A stretch of DNA of 64,000 nt from Deroplatys truncata (lineage: Eukaryota > Arthropoda > Insecta > Mantodea > Mantidae): positions 169,480,993-169,544,992 of the forward strand of contig CM060975.1 of the NCBI GenBank assembly GCA_030765065.1, written 5' to 3'. Made by a program: the position numbers and the translations under genes. Below the pieces are notes generated by a model that saw only the letters and a program-made list of their open reading frames with translations, was not told where the DNA came from and did not search any database. This document shows positions 56,615-64,000 of the stretch, piece after piece. The number at the start of each line of letters is the position of its first letter. The first letter of the stretch is position 1.

Positions 56615-57271
56615 TGTTTTATTATTTTAAATTTGGGTTCATTGTCTTCCGGCTAGCTATAACTCAGTCGAGCAAGTATCTCTAAGCAGGGCATGTAAAC
56701 GGAAAGGAGTTGTTGCTAAAAGATAACACTGATAAAACATTTTGTTTCTACACTTTTATTGCCGTCACACTTAATTAATAATTCACATATTTAATCTTTA
56801 TACACGCCTGACTGAAACTGTGATATTACTAATGTAACTACAGTCATTATAATTGCCGCGCACCATTACTTCACGTACTTTACATTTTTGTGACTAACTC
56901 TGCGACGTGCACCTCGTGAGAGATTCTTCAGAACTGTGCGACGTTCACCTCGTGAGAGATTCTTCCGAAGTGTGTGAAACTTGCTCATGGCTCGAGAATA
57001 TATATCCTTCACCACAAATTGCCTAAACATTATAATAGAGCTGCTATTGGTTACGAAATCGGGCCCAATTTAGCGTCTGTTTTGGTCAGCCAATCACTAC
57101 TACTAATATATGTGCTCTAGGGAAGATATTCCCTTCATTTCAAAAAAAGGCACGCTACCCTGACGTCATTTGTTTATCGCTTCCTAGTGATAAAAAACTC
57201 ACCCCCTCGGTTTATTGTTACCCACTTCTATTGCCAGTTTCAGTGAGGCCGTGTAAACTTATTTCCTAACA
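56615..57271 (-). mobile_element. candidate solo LTR (minus strand), 657 bp
   Basis: Minus strand order: TGTTAGGAAATAAG (57271), two CCAAT-type boxes (GTGATTGGCTG, AACCAATAGC), GGATATATATTC (TATA at 57004-56999), two 36-bp direct repeats just downstream, AATAAA at 56760-56755 and AAAACA at 56615. The terminal TGTT/AACA are inverted. Two bases further is AGGCGCCCAGTA, close to a TGGCGCC primer-binding start. No clear 5-bp target duplication was found. Confidence 0.5.
56900..56971 (-). repeat. two tandem 36-bp units
   Basis: CTGCGACGTGCACCTCGTGA and GTGCGACGTTCACCTCGTGA each continue with GAGATTCTTCMGAAST. They differ at only about five positions and lie immediately downstream of the LTR TATA box. 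Confidence 0.9.
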
Positions 57272-57439
57272 ATACTTATGGCTAACAAACATCTCAAATC
57301 CTGTACATACAATAATATAATTTACACTACAATCACTTTGGCATTCACAGCATGATATAAAATACTGCCTCAAAATACAGGATTTTTGTTATCATTCTTA
57401 CTTGATTTTACAGCATTTCAAATAAAGTATTTTTTGTCC

Positions 57440-57715
57440 TATTTATACTCTGCGTTTAACTGAAATGGTCATATCGGCGACCCTTTATTTTTGGAACATG
57501 TTGCGTATCAGCAATGGTCTTTACTCAAAGTTGTCATTAAGTTTCTGGTTTTCCTTTAGGCTTTCATTAGGTCAAACACACTCATTCACAATCTCAGTCA
57601 TATTTACAGACTCTAGGGAAGATGGGGAATAACCTTGGCTAGAGAATAAATCCCACCCACCGGAAATCGAATCCGGGATCCCCGGCGCAGCAGGTACGAG
57701 GCTAGTCCAAAGCAG
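57440..57715 (-). mobile_element. SINE family S1 copy
   Basis: Minus strand: CTAGCCTCGTACCTGCTGCG, GATCCCGGATTCGATTTCCG (box B), TCTCTAGCCAAGGTTATTCC and a body to CATTTCAGTTAAACGCAGAG. The first bases of the tRNA head are missing. Confidence 0.7.
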
Positions 57716-58071
57716 TAATTGTTTAATCATGAGTTTAATGATTATTCAGCATAAAACAAAGCCTTAAGGAAATTGCACAATCAATCAATATTTTCTAGAG
57801 GACCTGCATTAAGGCATACAAGATGTATCTACGGCTCGGTGTACCCGCAGTTTTTTCAGCATATTCCGGTTCATCATGATTTGCCTAGGATCTTGGTGAA
57901 GTAATAAGCATCATCAAATACCTAGACATTTATAAGAAGTAGAAGTTCAAGAGAATATAAATTCTGTGAAAAAATAGAAAGCTTTATACGGCAGATAAAA
58001 GCTAGGAAACCAACTAAGGAGGTAAGGAAGAAGGGAACACATATGATACAGGGTGATTTTAAGACTATGAT
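57716..58071. other. unassigned DNA
   Basis: No feature recognised. Confidence 0.4.
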
Positions 58072-58648
58072 TTACCGAGCGGGATGACTCAGGCGGTTTC
58101 CTCTGTGGCCCGCATTCGGGTGGTCGTGGGTTCGATCCCTGTGGCCGAGCTTTCTAACCCATGGATTTTCTCGGAGGATTTCTTGGGTCACCAGGAGATG
58201 CTGGGAAGGATTCTCACATCCCCCGAATTTCCTGTCCCTCCACTTCAACTCCATTCTCATTTCGCTTCATCATTCATCCATTGGTTTCTTTCAGGGTTGG
58301 AAGTGTCGGCTATTGTATTTCGGTGCAGTGTGGCATGGAAAAAGCATGTTCTTTGTGACTCTCTCCGTCCCTCGGCTTTCGGCTGGCTACCGGGAGTATC
58401 CGAACCCCTTTGAGGGGCGTTGGACCCCTCTGTGCGGGTGGGGTTCCCGGTCTGCCTGTCCATCTGCCTGGGAGTCTCTATTTGGAAATTTAGGAACCCT
58501 ATCATTCCTGTGTCGTCACTCCTGATTCCGACCGCCCGGTATCTCCTCTTGCCTCATCCTTCCTCCCGGGGATGCCCCCTTGTGGAGCGTAGATCCCTAT
58601 GTGGATCAGTGCAGAGTCCGTTCCGCAGCCAATCAAATCCAAGACTGT
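58072..58648 (+). mobile_element. SINE family S2 (subtype A), about 575 bp
   Basis: CCGAGCGGGATGACTCAGGC, CGCATTCGGGTGGTCGTGGG and TTCGATCCCTGTGGCC make the clearest S2 head (box B GGTTCGATCCC). GAGATGCTGGGAAGGATTCT, GGTTTCTTTCAGGGTTGGAA and GTGTCGGC follow. Five overlapping ORFs on both strands lie wholly within it and are not genes. Confidence 0.85.
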
Positions 58649-59892
58649 GATTTTACCTCTTAGATTTCTTTAGAGGAACTCGTTTTTGTTTTTCAGAACA
58701 ACAATTTTTCATATTCAAATTGCTCCAGAGGCAACATTGGTATCTTAGTAATAATTTTATTTATATATTAATAAACTGGTTAACGGCCCATCTTGCTATT
58801 TTGTTAAAAATGAACTCAGCTTTGGGTAACGTTATTAATATGCATGACATTTGTAAAAAATTACAAGTATGATGTAAAAATTCATATCTTCTAATTCAAT
58901 AGAGAATTAAACAGTGCACTCAGAAGTGGAAAGTAAGGCTTAATAAATGGTGCTAGTATGCCCAGTAAATTTGTCAAATGTTGTTTTCATTTTTAATATA
59001 CGGCTAATACAAAATAGTCGATAACATCTATACAATTAAGCCAATTGACTTCATACCTATACATAGTTTTATTTACCCCACATATATATTCTATATGAAA
59101 ATAATTGAAATTGGATTGAAATTGTGGAAGTTACAAAAATCCGTATTGTTTTCCTAAGGAATTGATATTCTGGCATTTGAGACTGCATTTGACGCAAAAC
59201 AAAGAAACTCCTTTTCCGCATCCTATTAGGCAGTCCTGATACGACGAAAACAACTCGATATTGCTTGCCATTTCGGTTTCGAAAAATCGCGAAATGCAGC
59301 TACACATAGGAAGCATCAACAAAGAATTACGCCCCGTAAAACCTCATCATTTCCGATTTTGACTCCGACTCGTTTGTGTGCAATCGAATGTAAGCAGGGG
59401 CAATCTGCCAAATTTAATCCAGCATATGTCCTATATAATATGGAGCTGCTTCAAATTACTAAACTGAGCATAATATGTGCATTACAGTGGAAAGCACAGC
59501 AGATCTACTATCTCTGCTTTGAACGACGTACAAAAAGATTTCCTACTCTGAATAAAAATTCCTGATATTAAGAGCCTGTATTAAATCTTACTATGTTAAA
59601 ATAACAGGGGTAAGGTAAAAGTCTATGCTTATTTAAATTACTCTCTAATTTCTTTTAAATGCAGAGTAAAATACGGAAGAACAGACTCCGCTTTCTTCTT
59701 TTTGTGAAAAGCGGATTGTAAAAAGCATAGTTCAAAACAGGCAAAGAACGCAATCTGGTGACTGAAGCACGGGGGAAACCATGTTGGCACGCTGCAAGAC
59801 CTCCGCTGGAAGGTGATACGACTTTTTGTTTCAAAATAAGTTGCTTTTGACCCTTCACCTTACGGGTTTTATTCTTTTTATTCAGAGCAGTC
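58649..59892. other. unassigned AT-rich DNA
   Basis: Short frames at 59131-59322, 59359-59565 and 59655-59858 have no family resemblance. No repeat recognised. Confidence 0.45.
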
Positions 59893-60110
59893 TAGGTGCC
59901 CACCTCCTGGTATGGGGCAGCGTGTCTGTTTCATATTCAAGAGGTCCAGATTTTGTATCTTGGTTAGGATGAGTTATCTGGATATGGTTTTTACCGAGAT
60001 TTTCCCTTATCCTTAAAAAAAATGATTGGATAATCTAAAGTCTGTAGATCCCGAGCTTATTTAAGCTTCATTTCATCCATTTAATTCATCGTCCGATATA
60101 ACCACCCGCT
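59893..60110 (+). mobile_element. tRNA-like SINE S6, tentative
   Basis: GGTATGGGGCAGCGTGTCTG and CAAGAGGTCCAGATTTTGTA resemble a tRNA box A/box B pair. It continues GGTTAGGATGAGTTATCTGG and GATTTTCCCTTATCC. Confidence 0.4.
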
Positions 60111-60116
60111 AAAATT

Positions 60117-60980
60117 AAAACATCTGATGTGTTGCACTCACATCTTTACTCTTGTACAGACTATTTTTACAAACGCTTATTCTCCACTTGCTTCATGTTA
60201 ATCGAGATAAACATTTGCAGAAATTATCTTATTGCTAAATTTCTAATAGGTGCAAGGGAATGGTAAGCTTTAAGCAATAGTAAACCTTTCAACTGCTGGT
60301 TGCTATATGGAGCATTCCGTTCTCTTTGCATGTCCAGGATATAAAAAAAAACAAATTAACTAACTAATAACGAATTCCCATTTGAGTAAATGTATAAGAA
60401 TTGGAAAATTGAAACAAATAACAAGGAATATCTCGGAAATGGTTCACTCGCCAAAAATATATCTGGGATAAATTGTATGTTTTAACGAGGTCTACATGTT
60501 TTGCGCAGTAAACGTTTGTCTATCTCTTACAGGTTTCCAGTTATGCAAAAGTCATTCAGAATAAAGAGGACTTTTGGAACATTCCCAGAAAATTCATGAT
60601 GTACATTTCATTTTCCATAAAAAATCTTAAATATATGATATTTTAATAAAAGTCGTAATAGACATTTTTGTGAAAATCTAATATTTCGAAAAATGTTCCA
60701 TACAAAGGGCAGTTGTATTCGGGATATTTTCTTGAAAATTTTCATGTCGCATCTTTGAAAGATACTGAACCTAAATACAAGTTTGGTATCTATCCGCTTT
60801 TCGTTTTTGAGTAATGCTGTTCACAGCCACACGTCCACACACGGACCTTTTTTGTAAATTTTTTTTTTTTGGATTCAGGGGGCCTCAAAGCATGCAGTTC
60901 CGGTGAAATCTCGACATAGAATTTTTTGATGGAATGCAATACTTTCCCTACTTACTATATGTGATAGAGAAAGTAAAAAT
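60117..60980 (-). repeat. R1 repeat, long 3' subtype
   Basis: On plus it starts with the long-type 3' segment shared with 22720-22936 (ATCTGATGTGTTGCACTCAC, ACAAACGCTTATTCTCCAC, TCTCTTTGCATGTCC). It continues through AATATCTCGGAAATGG, TCGCATCTTTGAAAGATACT, TTCGTTTTTGAGTAATGCTG and GGGGGCCTCAAAGCATGCAG to CTATATGTGATAGAGAAAGT. Confidence 0.75.
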
Positions 60981-61964
60981 AGCTAACTAACAGCTAATAG
61001 ACACGAAAATTTGTATGTAAAAGAAGACAGTTTCCAAGAATTGAAGGCGAAGATTTCGGAGGATTCCTTTCACAGTACTAGCAGTAAAAGCATTTGCTGT
61101 CCTGTTAGTTTCTAAGCCTTGAGTTCAAGTTAGACCTTCTTCTGTATTGGGACAAACTAATTAGCGTCAAAAAGTATCTTTCACTGTAACTGGTAGACTA
61201 TAAATGATAAGAAAAAAGGCTTTCCAATTTGCCCATTCCTTTTTGTTTTTATAAACCGTGGCTGCATATATTGATCTAACTTCTAAACAACTCACTGTTG
61301 TCTTAGGCTCCTGCTCATAGCTCGTGTGCTTACTGTGGCGTTATTTCTATGTTACATAGTTATGATATTCCACATAAAGTAAGTTCGAATTGTTTGGTAA
61401 CAGCTAGTTTTGTAATCACCCTGTAGAGTGTAGAAACTCAGTAAGTTTACAGGTCCGTTGTGTATAGTCATCATTTTCATCCATTAAAGCTTTGCAGCAT
61501 TCTCCATATCTAGACGAATCTAATGTAATTCATACCCTTCCGAAGAGTTCAGTGCATCAGTTTACTGCACCTGATTAGAGGCAACTATTAATATTACTTT
61601 AGCTACGCATCCGTTCTTGTACACAATGCAGACGGATGTAGGTAAAGGCTGGCTCTCATTTAGCTGGAGATATGATTCATTAGTGTAGAGTTGGCAGCAT
61701 TGTGTTGATGTATGGCCCCCACATAAGCCTCTTCTCTTCCTGCAGCAAGCGTGCTTTATCTTACTTAAAGCACATATTTATAACCTCCAATGACCCGTAA
61801 CTAAAATCATTTCGCTATAAAACGTACTTAGGGAATCACACAAAGAATTACAAAAAGAAGAGAGGATTATTTCTACTTCAGAAACAGAAATCAATACGTT
61901 TTTAAAAGTAAACCCTGCCTTTCAACATCCTGAAAGTATTCCTTAATTTTAGCATAAAAACAGG
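60981..61964. other. unassigned AT-rich DNA
   Basis: No feature recognised between the two R1 copies, which point away from each other. Confidence 0.4.
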
Positions 61965-62690
61965 GTTTTTTACTTTCTCTAACACGTACATAGTATTTAG
62001 AGAAGGTAGCGCATTTCATCCAAAAATTATATACCGCTATTTCATCAGAAATACAAGTTTTAAGCCCTCTTTAATAAAAAAAAAGCACTTTTAGAACAAT
62101 GTCCATGTGTGTGTGTGTCTGACTTTGAACAGCATAACCCAAAAACAAAAAGTCGCATATGTATCAAAGTTAGTATTTAAGTTCAGTAACTTCCAAGGAT
62201 ACTAGATAAAGATTTTTAGGAAAATCCCCACACACGTTACCTTTACATGGAAATTTTTCAAAAATTTTGATTTTCTAAAAAATGCTCTACCTATTTTGAT
62301 TAAAATACCATATATTGAAGATATTTATATGAAAAATAAAATGTATATCTTGAATTTCATTGGAATAGCCTGTGAAGTCCTCTTCATTCGGAAGGTATTT
62401 GTATAATCTTGTATAACTGGTAAACGTTATACGATAGACGATAACGTGCCGCAGAAAAATAAATGTAGATCTCTTTAAAAAACACAACTTATTTCAAATA
62501 AGTTTTCTTGTGGCATAAGCATACCTGAAATATCCATTACGAGTATTAACGATTCGAATCGTTCATTACTTGGTCATTCTCTTCAAAGTCCTGTCAACAT
62601 TTAGTTGTTTCTCGCGATTGCATGGAAATAGTAGGTATGGAATTTTAGCTATAGTTTCCAGTTCTTAAACATTTGACTCTCACTGTTCTC
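61965..62690 (+). repeat. R1 repeat, near full length
   Basis: TTTACTTTCTCTAACACGTA, CATCCAAAAATTAT, TGTGTGTGTGTCTGACTTTG, AACAGCATAACCCAAAAACA, AAATGTATATCTTGAATTTC, GGAATAGCCTGTGAAGTCCT, GGTAAACGTTATACGATAGA and CAAAGTCCTGTCAACATTTA in order; common-type 3' end. Confidence 0.75.
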
Positions 62691-64000
62691 TTTGTGTTTA
62701 TAACGAATTATATTAAACTTACGCTACTAAAAGTATATAAAATAATTTTATCACCACATATTAAAAGATTGAAAAATATAGAAAGTTATAAAACTAGTAA
62801 AATATATCTGGAAAAAACGCTAGCATACGCATACTGTAATTTGTTTATTCTTTCTGCATATTAAAAACGGGATTTTCTCTTTTGACAACCAAATACATGC
62901 AATCATTTCTAGTACTGAATAACACCTTTTCATCTTTCCAGCAATATTTCTTCCATTAACTTTCCCAACCACATTTTACAATCTTCTAATGGGTTGATAA
63001 GGCATTACGTTAACTGAATTTTTAAAGCCGCGCGATGGTGCACAATTTTGAAGCAGTGTACTTTACTCCTTCTGATGTAGTTGTAGTTATCTCGTAGCTC
63101 GTTCTGTTGTCTCGTGCGCCAGGGCTCTTTGGGTGCTTTCTCAGGGTATGCGTGAAGGATAATACCAGTTAAATTGACTGAGATATTTAATGTGATCTAA
63201 TCTTGAGTTATTGAAGCGATTTGCCGACCATTTGAAAATATGGAATGAAACTGATTATGAATAGTAGAATTTGAAACTATAAAAATTAAACTAACTTCTG
63301 CAATATCAATTTTAGGGTTTAAAATAGCTATTTTCGCAATAACATAAACTAGCACCGTAACTTGCCGTGAGTTGCTAAAATGTTTACCGGCAAAACCCCT
63401 CGATGCTACCGCTAAGTAACTGATATCCAGCGCGGTCTTAGGCGCTGTGAATGCCGATCACCGTACAAGACTATAAGCCCCTAAGGCTGTACACAAAGAA
63501 AAGAAAAGAAAAGAAGGGAAAGACGCTCATTTTAGAAATACATGCTATTTTATTACTTAAGCCCCGTTTAAATAACCCACCAAGTTTCCTTCATTGTATG
63601 TTGCCAAATCTTACGCATCTGAAACACAACTTTTGCTCTTTGACTACCAAATTCTAAGAATTCTTTCGCTTTATCAGTTTTTTCCTACTGGCCTACGTAA
63701 CTCTGCACAAGTACTCAAATTATAACCTTAAATGTATTCCAAGAATCTTTAAGTCTAGCGCGTTCGCTTGTTGCTGTTACTAATGACGTTGCTCGCTAAT
63801 TACCTTTTTCTCCGGACAAATATTTTCAACTAAAGCTTATTACATTATACATTGATTTAATATACTAAAATTACTTATTGGAATTATTTCTCTATCTTAT
63901 TATAATTTCTTTATTTATTATTTATATCTTCTGGTCAATAATTACCCATCAATGTTCGTTCTAAAATAAACTCGAATAACACAGATGAGAATATTTCTCT
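62691..64000. other. unassigned AT-rich DNA
   Basis: No gene or repeat family recognised. A short AAAAG repeat lies at 63496-63515. Confidence 0.4.

Noticed and set aside
56900..56971. Heat-shock elements in the 36-bp repeats
   Set aside because: TTCTTCMGAAS looks similar, but the spacing between TTC and GAA is one base, not two, so it does not meet the HSE pattern.
58072..58650. Five overlapping ORFs on both strands
   Set aside because: All are contained in one S2 SINE copy; open frames reflect its GC-rich composition.
5081..62690. R1 as a Helitron family
   Set aside because: A terminal hairpin is present, but there is no TC start, no CTRR end and no evidence of A/T-specific insertion.

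Overview
This window reads as AT-rich, intron- and transposon-dominated DNA from a large insect genome. The evidence is one insect-type immunoglobulin exon with consensus splice sites, many decayed mariner/IS630-Tc1 transposases, several families of tRNA-derived SINEs, a LINE reverse-transcriptase remnant, and long dinucleotide and trinucleotide microsatellites. There is no sign of bacterial or viral gene organisation. The mixture resembles cockroach, termite or other polyneopteran genomes, but that placement is inference from memory of the repeat types and was not tested.

Layout. 1-5 kb: SINE and R2 repeat fragments and a mariner (2121-3407) between two diverged 110-bp direct repeats. 5-9 kb: an inverted pair of a dispersed repeat I call R1, an SINE, and a DUF4817-type mariner-like transposase relic. 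11.7-15.6 kb: a pogo/Tigger-like end, an internally deleted mariner with good TIRs (11855-12723), R1, and a 1.1-kb element with about 108-bp TIRs (14461-15586). 16-19.8 kb: SINE, a Z-DNA-prone tract, another transposase relic and R1. 20.2-21.3 kb: the only confident host exon (minus strand, Ig V-like, phase 1-1), with a palindromic MITE in its upstream intron. 21.7-31 kb: SINEs, R1 copies and a 1.25-kb hAT-like non-autonomous element. 33-37 kb: a broken basic ORF split by an SINE, R1, and a mariner plus a transposase fragment. 37.5 kb: a small ORF with one membrane segment, possibly real. 38-52 kb: SINEs, a GC-rich block, a degenerate 38-bp minisatellite, a candidate LTR, a 200-bp tandem duplication and an inverted SINE pair. 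53-64 kb: LINE RT relic, mariner relic, a second candidate LTR, SINEs and two further R1 copies.

The genes do not form a pathway. One exon of a cell-surface or secreted Ig protein lies on the minus strand; nearly everything else is mobile-element sediment. All recognisable transposases carry frameshifts, deletions or lost catalytic residues, so none looks autonomous.

The most useful leads are the R1 family (ten pieces in 64 kb, two 3' subtypes, inverted pairing), SINEs that carry a polypyrimidine-CAG splice-acceptor-like motif, two minus-strand LTR-like promoters, and the SINE-split basic ORF. I found no undescribed multi-gene system. Coordinates of repeats are hand-read and can be off by several bases at diverged ends.
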